A stretch of 64,000 nucleotides of DNA from Alteromonadaceae bacterium 2753L.S.0a.02 (lineage in GTDB: Bacteria > Pseudomonadota > Gammaproteobacteria > Pseudomonadales > Cellvibrionaceae): NCBI GenBank assembly GCA_007827375.1, contig VISH01000002.1:62001-126000 (forward strand). Reading direction: 5' to 3'. The notes beneath the pieces are model-generated. The model worked only from the letters and a program-made list of their open reading frames with translations. It was not told where the DNA came from and made no database searches. The position numbers and the translations under genes are program-made. This document shows positions 35,707 through 43,419 of the stretch, one piece after another. How positions within the stretch are numbered: position 1 is the stretch's first letter; the number at the start of each line of letters is the position of its first letter.

Positions 35707-36882
35707 ATGAAAATAAATATCTTCGGTATGGCTATTATTTGTTTGCTTATCACTGCTTGTGGTGGTTCAGATTCTGGAGGCGGCACAGCACCAACACTGC
35801 CCGCTCCCACACCGGAACCGAGCGACCCCGAAAATCCTCCAGTGGCCTATAACGCAGTCGATAGCCTCAAAGCACACGCAGAATTTCCCATCGGTATGGA
35901 GGTAAGTGCGGCTGACCAGGAGCGTAGCATTTTTACCCTCACATCGCAGCAGTCGGTACTCACTTACCACTTTAACGAATTGGTTGCCGGTTTAATTATG
36001 AAAATGTCGTATTTGCATCCGCAACAAGACACATTTTATTTTGATGATGCAGATGCCCTTGTTGACTATGCACTTGCCAATAATATGCGCATGCACGGCC
36101 ACACCACTATCTGGTATTGGGATTCTCAAATTCCCGAATGGATAAAGTCTTTTGAGGGCGATTGGAACTCAATGATGCACAATCACGTGTACCAAATTGT
36201 GAATCATTTCGCTGGGCGTGTTAATAGCTGGGATGTGGTTAATGAAGCTGTGGATTATAACTGGCAAACTGCACAAGCCGGTTATCGAAATGATCTGTTC
36301 TATCAAAACATGGGAGCAAGTTTTATTGAAAATGCTTATGTGTCTGCCCGTGAGGGTGATCCTCAAGCTGAACTTTATTACAACGATTTTCATCTGAGTT
36401 ATAACAATGGCAAGTTGGATTTTATTATTGCTATGCTCAATGATTTTATTGATCGCGATATCCCTATAGACGGTTTGGGATTCCAAATGCACATCACCAT
36501 GGAATCCCCAAGTCGTGAGCAAATGGACGCGGCATTTCAAAAAGCGGCGGCAACTGGTTTAAAAATAAAAATATCTGAATTGGATATTGCGATTAATCGG
36601 CGTGGCCCTGATTACACCGGTGGTGTTTGGTATCCGGAACAGGTATTAACCATTGCGCTGGCACGACAGCAAAAGCAGCGCTACAAAGATGTGGTTGCCA
36701 GTTATCTGGAAAATGTCCCGCCTGATCAACGCGGGGGCATTACCGTTTGGGGCTTGGTGGATGAAGAAACCTGGATGCGTGCGGTGGCCAATAGCGATTG
36801 GGAATGGCCGCTACTTTTTAATGACGATTACACGGTAAAGCCTGCATTTTATGGGTTTTTGGAAGCTCTCACCGGGCAATAA
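35707..36882 (+). CDS. GH10 endo-1,4-beta-xylanase lipoprotein
   Basis: Cleaves internal beta-1,4 links of xylan (391 aa). A lipoprotein signal ends at C18 (LLITAC followed by GGS), so the enzyme is probably attached to the outer membrane. A short Pro/Gly-rich linker follows. The GH10 barrel has HGHTTIWYWDSQIPEW, the acid/base E180 in SWDVVNEAVDYNW and the nucleophile E291 in KIKISELDIAI. There is no carbohydrate-binding module. An AAGGA site precedes the ATG. It is divergent from the ECF sigma gene. Confidence 0.93.
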   Translation: MKINIFGMAIICLLITACGGSDSGGGTAPTLPAPTPEPSDPENPPVAYNAVDSLKAHAEFPIGMEVSAADQERSIFTLTSQQSVLTYHFNELVAGLIMKMSYLHPQQDTFYFDDADALVDYALANNMRMHGHTTIWYWDSQIPEWIKSFEGDWNSMMHNHVYQIVNHFAGRVNSWDVVNEAVDYNWQTAQAGYRNDLFYQNMGASFIENAYVSAREGDPQAELYYNDFHLSYNNGKLDFIIAMLNDFIDRDIPIDGLGFQMHITMESPSREQMDAAFQKAAATGLKIKISELDIAINRRGPDYTGGVWYPEQVLTIALARQQKQRYKDVVASYLENVPPDQRGGITVWGLVDEETWMRAVANSDWEWPLLFNDDYTVKPAFYGFLEALTGQ

Positions 36883-36891
36883 GTTTAAAGC

Positions 36892-36915
36892 AGCGGCCAG
36901 AGTATTCTGGCCGCT
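36892..36915. terminator. Stem-loop after the xylanase gene
   Basis: AGCGGCCAGA and TCTGGCCGCT form a perfect 10-bp stem with a GTAT loop, 10 bp after the GH10 stop and 23 bp beyond the end of the convergent VOC gene. There is only a weak T content after it. It is a likely shared transcript end. Confidence 0.65.
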
Positions 36916-36938
36916 TACTATCAAGCGACTAACAATCA

Positions 36939-37364
36939 TTAAGCATCGGAATAATCATGCCTCAATTTCGGGTCTTCACTGAGGTATTCCACAAATTCCC
37001 AATCGTTACCGTCTGGGTCGAAAAAATACACTCGTTGTCGCGCGGGGTGATTATTTTCCAGTGTCGATTCGGTATAACCGTTGGCGCTTAGACGTTGCTG
37101 AATTGTCGCTGCTGAATCCACCACCATGCCCACGTGATTGAAGCCTACTTGACCCGAGTAAGGTTGATGGTTGGGCGTACTAAATTCACTTGCCTGGTAA
37201 ATGGCGAAGTAGCAATTGTCGTCGCCGATATGCATCCAGCGTTCTTCGCAGTTTGCTCCACTGTCGTAGCGCACTTTATAGTGCGGAAATGCTGTTCGGA
37301 TAAATGTTGCTGTTGCTTCAATATCACGCACGTGTAAATTAATATGTTCCATGTAGATTTTCAT
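36939..37364 (-). CDS. VOC (glyoxalase/dioxygenase-like) family protein
   Basis: 141 aa with paired beta-alpha-beta-beta-beta units. It starts MKIYMEHINLHVRDIEATA and has GFNHVGMVVDSAATIQQRL and RVYFFDPDGNDWEFVEYL, typical vicinal-oxygen-chelate motifs with candidate metal ligands (H7, H at about 79, E at about 129). The substrate is unknown. It is divergent from an XRE-cupin regulator gene, which probably regulates it. Confidence 0.83.
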   Translation of the reverse strand: MKIYMEHINLHVRDIEATATFIRTAFPHYKVRYDSGANCEERWMHIGDDNCYFAIYQASEFSTPNHQPYSGQVGFNHVGMVVDSAATIQQRLSANGYTESTLENNHPARQRVYFFDPDGNDWEFVEYLSEDPKLRHDYSDA

Positions 37365-37424
37365 AACAAGCTCTCGTGTTGGGTTATGCCTATTATTGCT
37401 GTTATAGTTGGTTTTGAAACAATA

Positions 37425-37439
37425 TTGTTATTATAACAA
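37425..37439. promoter_or_regulatory. AT-rich inverted repeat, candidate operator of the XRE-cupin regulator
   Basis: TTGTTAT and ATAACAA are perfect 7-bp inverted arms around one T, in the 96-bp divergent region between the VOC gene and the XRE-cupin gene, 22 bp before the latter. The size and symmetry suit a dimeric helix-turn-helix repressor. Assignment is inference. Confidence 0.45.
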
Positions 37440-37460
37440 CAGCTTGTTGAGGTATTAACC

Positions 37461-38030
37461 ATGCAGCAACCCGACTCCGCACGAAACCTGGCCGACAACC
37501 TTGCTCAAAATGTTAAACAGCTGCGAGAAGCCCGCGGTTTCACTCAGCAACACATTGCGCGGCTGTCCGGAATTCCCCGGCCCACTTGGGCGAGTATCGA
37601 AACAGGGGGCGGAAATCCAACGCTTGCGGTGCTTAGCAAACTCGCAGCCGCACTCCAGGTGAGCATTGAAGAACTGGTGAGTGCACCGCGCGCCCAGGTG
37701 GCCTTCTTTCCCTCGGGTTTCGGGCCGCCGCGCAATCGTCGCGGTGGTTCTTTCAGGCCACTGCTGCCCGAGGCCATTCCGGGTTTGCACATCGAACGCA
37801 TTGAATTGAAGCCGGGGGCAACCATCCTTGGTGTGCCCCATACGCAGGGCACACGGGAATACCTCACTTGTGAGCGGGGTGTTGTGAACTTGCATGTTTC
37901 TGGGGAAACCTGGGTACTGAGTGCCGGCGATGCGGTTGCCTTTCGGGGCGATCAGAAGCATAGCTACAGCAATGGCAGCGCCACTGCACGGTCTGTGGCT
38001 TTCTCTGTCGTATGTTTTGCGCCAGTCTAA
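37461..38030 (+). CDS. XRE-family regulator with C-terminal cupin
   Basis: 189 aa: an XRE/Cro helix-turn-helix (about 12-70; LREARGFTQQHIARLSGIPR and TWASIETGGGNPTLAVLSKLA) and a cupin sensor domain (about 110-188; TREYLTCERGVVNLHVSGE, AGDAVAFRGDQKHSY). Such regulators sense a small molecule through the cupin. The likely target is the divergent VOC gene. No amino-acid biosynthesis or polyamine gene is nearby to suggest the ligand. Confidence 0.87.
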   Translation: MQQPDSARNLADNLAQNVKQLREARGFTQQHIARLSGIPRPTWASIETGGGNPTLAVLSKLAAALQVSIEELVSAPRAQVAFFPSGFGPPRNRRGGSFRPLLPEAIPGLHIERIELKPGATILGVPHTQGTREYLTCERGVVNLHVSGETWVLSAGDAVAFRGDQKHSYSNGSATARSVAFSVVCFAPV

Positions 38031-38090
38031 GATATTTGCAGTTTTATTACACAGTTTTCACGCTTTGCTAAACTCAATGAGTGGAGTTTA

Positions 38091-39509
38091 TTGGAGCGCA
38101 CCAGCATCGTGGCAATAGAGATGCACTACTTAGAGCGAGAGCTGACCGAACTGATTCAGGTCGATAAAAACCTGTTTGACTACCTGGATGCACACCTTTT
38201 CGATGGCATCTGGTTTTGGAACCTCGAGCAGCCTGAAGACGAATGGCTAAGCCCCGGCTTTTGGCGTACTTTGGGCTACGACCCCGAAGAAAAAACTCAC
38301 CACTCCGCAAATTGGCAAGCCGTGATTCACCCAGAAGACCTCGAAGTAGCGCGTCGCGACCTCGAACTCCACTGTGCTTTCGATAATCACCCCTATGATC
38401 AAATTGTGCGCTTCACACATAAAAATGGCGACACAGTGTGGGTGCGTTGTCGTGGCGTTGCAATTCGCGACAGCCAGGGCAACGCGGTACGCATGCTTGG
38501 TATTCACACTGAAATATCCCGCTTAAAGCAAATCGAAGACCGCTATAAAAAAATCATCTCTACCATGGATCGTGTTTATGCAGATTTGCGTATCGCCCTG
38601 GAGGAAAGTGAGCAGCTCTTCGAGTCTATGCCAGATGCGGTACTGCAGGTGGATCACGGTGGCAATATTATTAAAGCCAACACGCAGGCTTCACTGCTGT
38701 TTGGTTACACCACTAAAGAATTAATTGAAATGACGGTGGAAGATCTGGTGCCAGAATCATCACGGGCGGCGCATTTCAATTATCGCACGGCTTACCAAAA
38801 ATCACCCGAAGTGCGTGAGATGGGTGGTGACGCGGTAAACCTTATGGCACAAACACGCAGTGGTAAGGTGTTGTATGTCGATATTCGTCTGAGCCCCATA
38901 CAAACCAAATACGGCAGCAATACTATCGCAGTGATACGTGATGTAACTGAGCGGAAAAAATTGCAGCAGGAATTGGAACGGCAAAAGCAGGATGAAAAGA
39001 AACTGTTTGAAATGTCGATTACCGATTCACTTACAGGTTTATACAACCGCGGTTATTTTATGGAATTAGCCGAGCGCGCGTTTAAGCAGGCGGGTAGATA
39101 TAACCATGGTCTGTGCGTGATGATGATCGACATCGACGACTTCAAAATTATAAACGATAATTTTGGCCACGCCGAAGGTGATCGCGCTCTTACACAGATT
39201 GGTTCTCTTTTAAAGTCGTCTATCCGCGAAACCGACGTGGTGGGGCGTATCGGCGGTGAGGAATTTGCTATTTACCTGCCTGAAGCAAGTTTGGATCAGG
39301 GAGTCATCCTGGCGGATAAAATTCTCTTTAATATTGAAGATGCGCGCAGTAATTCTCTAGTTAAGGAAGGTGCTGGTGCCTGCCCGTCGGTAAGTATCGG
39401 TTTGGCAGTGAAGCAAAGCGACGATGATTCGCTCAGCGAACTGTTGTACAGAGCGGATCAGCAACTTTATAAAGCCAAAGCCAATGGCAAAGCGCGGGTC
39501 GTGTATTAG
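38091..39509 (+). CDS. PAS-PAS-GGDEF diguanylate cyclase
   Basis: A soluble sensor protein (472 aa, no membrane segment). PAS1 (about 30-145) has the PAC-type end VRMLGIHTEISRLKQIEDRY; PAS2 (about 172-288) ends IAVIRDVTERKKL. A coiled linker leads into GGDEF (about 308-472). The active-site loop is GGEEF (388-392), and RETD at 379-382 is an intact inhibitory I-site, so it should make c-di-GMP with product feedback. The start may be TTG at 38091 (GGAG four bases before) or GTG 38109 or ATG 38121. It is convergent with ubiD, 7 bp apart. Confidence 0.9.
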   Translation: MERTSIVAIEMHYLERELTELIQVDKNLFDYLDAHLFDGIWFWNLEQPEDEWLSPGFWRTLGYDPEEKTHHSANWQAVIHPEDLEVARRDLELHCAFDNHPYDQIVRFTHKNGDTVWVRCRGVAIRDSQGNAVRMLGIHTEISRLKQIEDRYKKIISTMDRVYADLRIALEESEQLFESMPDAVLQVDHGGNIIKANTQASLLFGYTTKELIEMTVEDLVPESSRAAHFNYRTAYQKSPEVREMGGDAVNLMAQTRSGKVLYVDIRLSPIQTKYGSNTIAVIRDVTERKKLQQELERQKQDEKKLFEMSITDSLTGLYNRGYFMELAERAFKQAGRYNHGLCVMMIDIDDFKIINDNFGHAEGDRALTQIGSLLKSSIRETDVVGRIGGEEFAIYLPEASLDQGVILADKILFNIEDARSNSLVKEGAGACPSVSIGLAVKQSDDDSLSELLYRADQQLYKAKANGKARVVY

Positions 39510-39516
39510 CGGGTGG

Positions 39517-41007
39517 TCAGGCGTCGATACCCAAGTGATCCCAAATTTCATCGATTTTAGTTTTTACCGCTTCATCCATAGCGATTGGCGAACCCCAAGC
39601 TCGCGTGGTTTCGCCTGGCCATTTGTTAGTGGCGTCAATACCCATTTTGGAACCCAAGCCCGACACTGGCGAGGCAAAATCCAAATAATCGATGGGCGTG
39701 TTGTCGATTAATGTCGTATCACGGCTGGGATCGACGCGCGTCGTGAGCGCCCAGATAACATCTTCCCAATTGCGTGCATTGACATCGTCGTCGGTAACGA
39801 TCACAAACTTAGTGTACATAAATTGCCGCAGAAAAGACCATACTCCCAGCATTACGCGCTTTGCATGTCCGGGATATTGTTTTTTCATCGTCACGACCGC
39901 CATGCGGTAACTGCAGCCTTCTGGGGGCAAATAAAAATCTACGATTTCTGGAAACTGTTTTTTTAAAAGCGGTACAAACACTTCGTTAAGGGCCACGCCT
40001 AAAATCGCCGGTTCATCCGGTGGTCTGCCAGTGTAGGTACTGTGATAAATGGGGTTTTTTCGATGGGTGATACGCTCTACGGTGAATATCGGGAAGCGTT
40101 CGACTTCATTGTAATAACCGGTGTGATCGCCAAACGGGCCTTCATCGGCCATTTCATTCGGAGCGATGTAGCCTTCCAATACAAACTCTGCCGATGCTGG
40201 CACCTGCAATTGATTGCCGATACTGTTGGCGACATCGGTTTTACTTCCACGTAACAAACCCGCGAAGGCATATTCGCTAAGCGTGTCGGGAACCGGCGTA
40301 ACCGCGCCGAGTATGGTTGCAGGATCAGCTCCCAATGCCACCGAAACGGGGAAATTTTCTCCGGGGTGCTGTGTCTGCCATTCTTTAAAATCCAGCGCAC
40401 CGCCACGGTGGCTCAGCCAACGCATAATTAACTTGTTTTTTGCGATAAGCTGCATGCGGTATATGCCAAGGTTCTGGCGTTCTTTATGAGGGCCTTTGGT
40501 GATTACCAGCGGCCAGGTAACCAGTGGCCCGGCGTCGCCCGGCCAGCAAGTCTGAATGGGTAGTTTGTTTAAATCGACCGCATCACCCTCAAGCACAAGC
40601 TCCTGGCAAGGCGCCTTGCTCACCAGCTTGGGTGACATGTTTAAAACCTGTTTGAAAATAGGCAGTTTTTCCCAGGCGTCTTTCATACCCGTGGGGGGTT
40701 CCGGCTCTTTTAAAAAGGCTAACAATTCTCCCACTTCGCGCAGCGCGCCTACGGTTTCCTGACCCATTCCTAAAGCAACGCGTTCTGCAGTACCAAATAA
40801 ATTACCCAATAATGGGATATCCGAACCCACAACATTTTCAAACAGCAACGCTGGCCCACCTGCGCGCAACGTACGGTCGCAAATTTCAGTAATTTCTAGG
40901 GACGCGCTTACAGGGTGCTGAATGCGTTTTAGTTGGCCTTTTTTTTCGAGCAGCGCTATGAAATCCCGTAAGTCTTTAAACACGCGCGGGATGCTCACTG
41001 TGTTCAC
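39517..41007 (-). CDS. ubiD: UbiD prenylated-FMN 4-hydroxy-3-polyprenylbenzoate decarboxylase
   Basis: The decarboxylation step of ubiquinone synthesis, using the prenylated FMN made by UbiX (496 aa). Family motifs are present: DLRDFIALLEKKGQLKRI at the start, IYRMQLIAKNKLIMRWL, the EGPFGDHTGYYNE segment with catalytic acidic residues, and KMGIDATNKWPGE at the end. The start codon is not clear: GTG at 41007 gives the longest form, while GTGs at 40998 and 40983 would give an N-terminus closer to the family. It follows rho, as in Pseudomonas. Confidence 0.95.
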   Translation of the reverse strand: MNTVSIPRVFKDLRDFIALLEKKGQLKRIQHPVSASLEITEICDRTLRAGGPALLFENVVGSDIPLLGNLFGTAERVALGMGQETVGALREVGELLAFLKEPEPPTGMKDAWEKLPIFKQVLNMSPKLVSKAPCQELVLEGDAVDLNKLPIQTCWPGDAGPLVTWPLVITKGPHKERQNLGIYRMQLIAKNKLIMRWLSHRGGALDFKEWQTQHPGENFPVSVALGADPATILGAVTPVPDTLSEYAFAGLLRGSKTDVANSIGNQLQVPASAEFVLEGYIAPNEMADEGPFGDHTGYYNEVERFPIFTVERITHRKNPIYHSTYTGRPPDEPAILGVALNEVFVPLLKKQFPEIVDFYLPPEGCSYRMAVVTMKKQYPGHAKRVMLGVWSFLRQFMYTKFVIVTDDDVNARNWEDVIWALTTRVDPSRDTTLIDNTPIDYLDFASPVSGLGSKMGIDATNKWPGETTRAWGSPIAMDEAVKTKIDEIWDHLGIDA

Positions 41008-41204
41008 TGCGAGAGCGGTCTTGTGGCCTTCGAGAGCGCTGCCAAAAGTCTGATGCAGGAATCGGTATGGTTCTTTGATGATTCATCACGAAGAACATAT
41101 TTTTAGATTTTGTTTCAACTGCATCGCGAAAGGCGATCCCTTCGTCCAGGCAAATTGTCAGTCGTATAAGAGGATTTTCCCCAGAAGATCGCTCGCGACC
41201 GCTC

Positions 41205-41318
41205 CCGAAGCAGCCTTTGGCTGCGCTCCGAGAGTGAGCGTCGCTCCCGTTCCCCGCGGGCAGCTTCGCTGCCGCGCCACAACGCGCTACGCGTTGTATT
41301 ATTTCGATTTCATCGAAA
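41205..41318. repeat. Tandem run of tiny-loop hairpins between rho and ubiD
   Basis: Perfect inverted repeats with mostly 3-nt loops follow one another: GCAGCC/GGCTGC (41210-41224, loop TTT), CGCTC/GAGCG (41224-41240), GGCAGC/GCTGCC (41259-41273, loop TTC), ACAACGCG/CGCGTTGT (41279-41297, loop CTA), and TTTCGAT/ATCGAAA (41302-41318, loop TTC), the last inside the end of rho. The tract is in the rho-ubiD intergenic part (41008-41298), which otherwise has no gene. Confidence 0.75.
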
Positions 41319-42558
41319 GGAAAAACTGATCGTTGGTTTTAAAACCTTTCAGGCGATCCACCAAAAATTCTGTTGCGGCAATGTCTTCCATATCGTGCAA
41401 CAGTTTGCGAAGAATCCAAACGCGCGAGAGTTCTTCCTCTTTCATTAACAGATCTTCACGACGCGTGCCAGAGCGACGGATGTTAATGGCCGGGTACACG
41501 CGTTTTTCGGCCACTTTACGATCGAGGTGTAATTCCAGATTACCGGTGCCTTTAAACTCTTCGTAAATGACTTCATCCATTTTGGAGCCGGTATCGATCA
41601 GTGCAGTGGCAACAATCGAGAGGCTACCGCCTTCTTCAATATTACGTGCGGCACCGAAGAAACGCTTAGGTCTTTCCAATGCGTGGGCGTCAACACCACC
41701 GGTAAGTACTTTACCGGATGAAGGAATCACGGTGTTATAGGCACGGGCTAAACGGGTAATGGAGTCAAGTAGGATAACCACATCTTTCTTATGCTCCACC
41801 AAACGCTTGGCGCGTTCGATAACCATCTCGGCAACCTGTACATGCCGCGAGGGTGGTTCGTCAAAGGTGGAGGCGACCACTTCACCGCGCACCGAGCGCT
41901 GCATTTCGGTTACTTCTTCAGGTCGTTCGTCGATAAGCAATACGATGAGATGGCATTCCGGATTGTTGCGCGTTATGGCCTGTGCAACATTCTGCATCAT
42001 AATGGTTTTGCCGGCTTTGGGCGGTGCCACAATCAGGCCGCGCTGGCCTTTGCCGATGGGGGAAATTAAATCAATGATGCGCCCGGTAAGGTCTTCTGAA
42101 GAACCATTGCCAGTTTCCAAGACCAAGCGGTCGTTGGGAAATAATGGCGTGAGGTTTTCGAAAAGAATTTTATTGCGGGAATTTTCGGGCTTGTCGAAGT
42201 TAATCTCGTTAACTTTTAATAAGGCGAAATAGCGTTCACCTTCTTTCGGTGGGCGAATTTTACCAGCAATAGTGTCGCCGGTACGCAAGTTAAAACGTCG
42301 AATTTGGCTGGGAGAAACATAAATATCGTCAGGGCCTGCCAGATAACTGGAACCGGCAGAACGCAGAAAGCCAAAGCCATCTTGCAAAATCTCCAGTACG
42401 CCATCGCCGTAGATATCTTCACCGCTGCGTGCGTGGCGTTTGAGAATATTAAAAATCACATCCTGTTTACGGGAGCGGGCAAGACTATCCATGCCCATTT
42501 CTTTGGCGATGCCAATGAGTTCTTCTATGGGTTTTGTTTTCAGATCGGTGAGATTCAT
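41299..42558 (-). CDS. rho: Transcription termination factor Rho
   Basis: A hexameric RNA-dependent ATPase that terminates transcription (419 aa). The N-terminal RNA-binding domain covers about 1-130 (MNLTDLKTKPIEELIGIAKE, ILQDGFGFLRS). The ATPase domain has the P-loop APPKAGKTIMMQN, DERPEEVTEMQRSV and LLDSITRLARAYN, with the Q/R-loop region near GTGNLELHLDRK. It is full length. The order ubiD-rho-trxA matches Pseudomonas. The last codons take part in a hairpin. Confidence 0.98.
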   Translation of the reverse strand: MNLTDLKTKPIEELIGIAKEMGMDSLARSRKQDVIFNILKRHARSGEDIYGDGVLEILQDGFGFLRSAGSSYLAGPDDIYVSPSQIRRFNLRTGDTIAGKIRPPKEGERYFALLKVNEINFDKPENSRNKILFENLTPLFPNDRLVLETGNGSSEDLTGRIIDLISPIGKGQRGLIVAPPKAGKTIMMQNVAQAITRNNPECHLIVLLIDERPEEVTEMQRSVRGEVVASTFDEPPSRHVQVAEMVIERAKRLVEHKKDVVILLDSITRLARAYNTVIPSSGKVLTGGVDAHALERPKRFFGAARNIEEGGSLSIVATALIDTGSKMDEVIYEEFKGTGNLELHLDRKVAEKRVYPAINIRRSGTRREDLLMKEEELSRVWILRKLLHDMEDIAATEFLVDRLKGFKTNDQFFLSMKSK

Positions 42559-42981
42559 AAGACTTTTACGATGAGATGCTGGTTGCTGATGGCAAAGATA
42601 ATTGTTTTTATCGCGGCTACCTTAATTAAAATTTAGCAGTAATCGCGAGACTTTTTGGTTTATTTGTTAGTAACGTTAATTCAGTGGCAAATCGCTATTG
42701 AAATCGCGGAATAAAGTTTAGGTGCTTGGAGACTGCCCAGCTTGTGGCCACAGCAGGTTAGCGTAACAGGAGCACGGTTTGGCAAGTGTCAGTGCGATCC
42801 GAATAGGGTGATTGCCATCGCAATAGTCCGTCATCGGGTAACTGGTTTCGGGATAAGAATGACAGCAGGAGAGATGAGCGGAATTGCTATTTTGCGAGAC
42901 ATTTGCAGTATAGCCACAAATATTGGCGCTTGCAAAGAGTTATGGCACAAGCAGCGATAACCGGTTGTGCCATAAGGTAAA
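42559..42981. other. rho leader and trxA downstream region
   Basis: 423 bp without a convincing gene between rho and trxA, both on the minus strand. A perfect 11-bp inverted repeat (TTATGGCACAA at 42940-42950, TTGTGCCATAA at 42965-42975, 14-nt loop) sits just past the trxA stop and is a likely end of its transcript, though without a T-run. The rest should contain the rho promoter and leader, which in E. coli is attenuated by Rho itself. Confidence 0.55.
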
Positions 42982-43308
42982 TCACAGGTTGGCGTCGATA
43001 AATTCTTTCAATTGAGCTTTCGACAAGGCACCCACTTTAGTGCCTTCAGCACTGCCATTTTTGAAAATGATCAGTGTCGGAATACCGCGAATGTTGAACT
43101 TTGCCGGGGTTTCCTTATTGGCGTCGACGTCCATTTTGCAAATTTTGATTTTGCCGTCGTATTCTTTCGAAAGCTCATCCAGAACCGGGGCGATCATTTT
43201 GCAGGGTCCACACCAGGCAGCCCAGAAATCCACCAGCACAGGGCCGTCAGCAGTCAATACGTCTTGTTCAAAGCTTGCATCGCTTGTGTGAACGATCGCT
43301 TCACTCAT
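42982..43308 (-). CDS. trxA: Thioredoxin 1
   Basis: A small disulfide reductase (108 aa) that keeps cytosolic proteins reduced. The active site WCGPCK is in VDFWAAWCGPCKMIAP; the cis-proline is in GIPTLIIFKNG. It is full length with a TTGGAG ribosome site. It lies between ppk and rho; in Pseudomonas a ppx gene lies between trxA and ppk, and none is seen here. Confidence 0.98.
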   Translation of the reverse strand: MSEAIVHTSDASFEQDVLTADGPVLVDFWAAWCGPCKMIAPVLDELSKEYDGKIKICKMDVDANKETPAKFNIRGIPTLIIFKNGSAEGTKVGALSKAQLKEFIDANL

Positions 43309-43347
43309 AGTTTACTCCAACAGGTAAGATTTTGAGGGGGGACGCTA

Positions 43348-43376
43348 ATAATAAGGATAGCCGCACCATATCACAA
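43348..43376 (-). promoter_or_regulatory. Sigma70 promoter for trxA
   Basis: Minus strand TTGTGA (-35, 43371-43376) and TATTAT (-10, 43348-43353) with a 17-bp spacer, about 40 bp before the trxA ATG. The match is good for the -10 and moderate for the -35. Confidence 0.6.
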
Positions 43377-43419
43377 GGCCAAAGGCGGCTATCAATCTTA
43401 TATCAATTGTGGTGCAGTT

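Noticed and set aside
42742..42960. 72-codon plus-strand ORF between rho and trxA
   Set aside because: Both neighbours are on the minus strand, the peptide has no known motif, and its end overlaps the trxA 3' inverted repeat.
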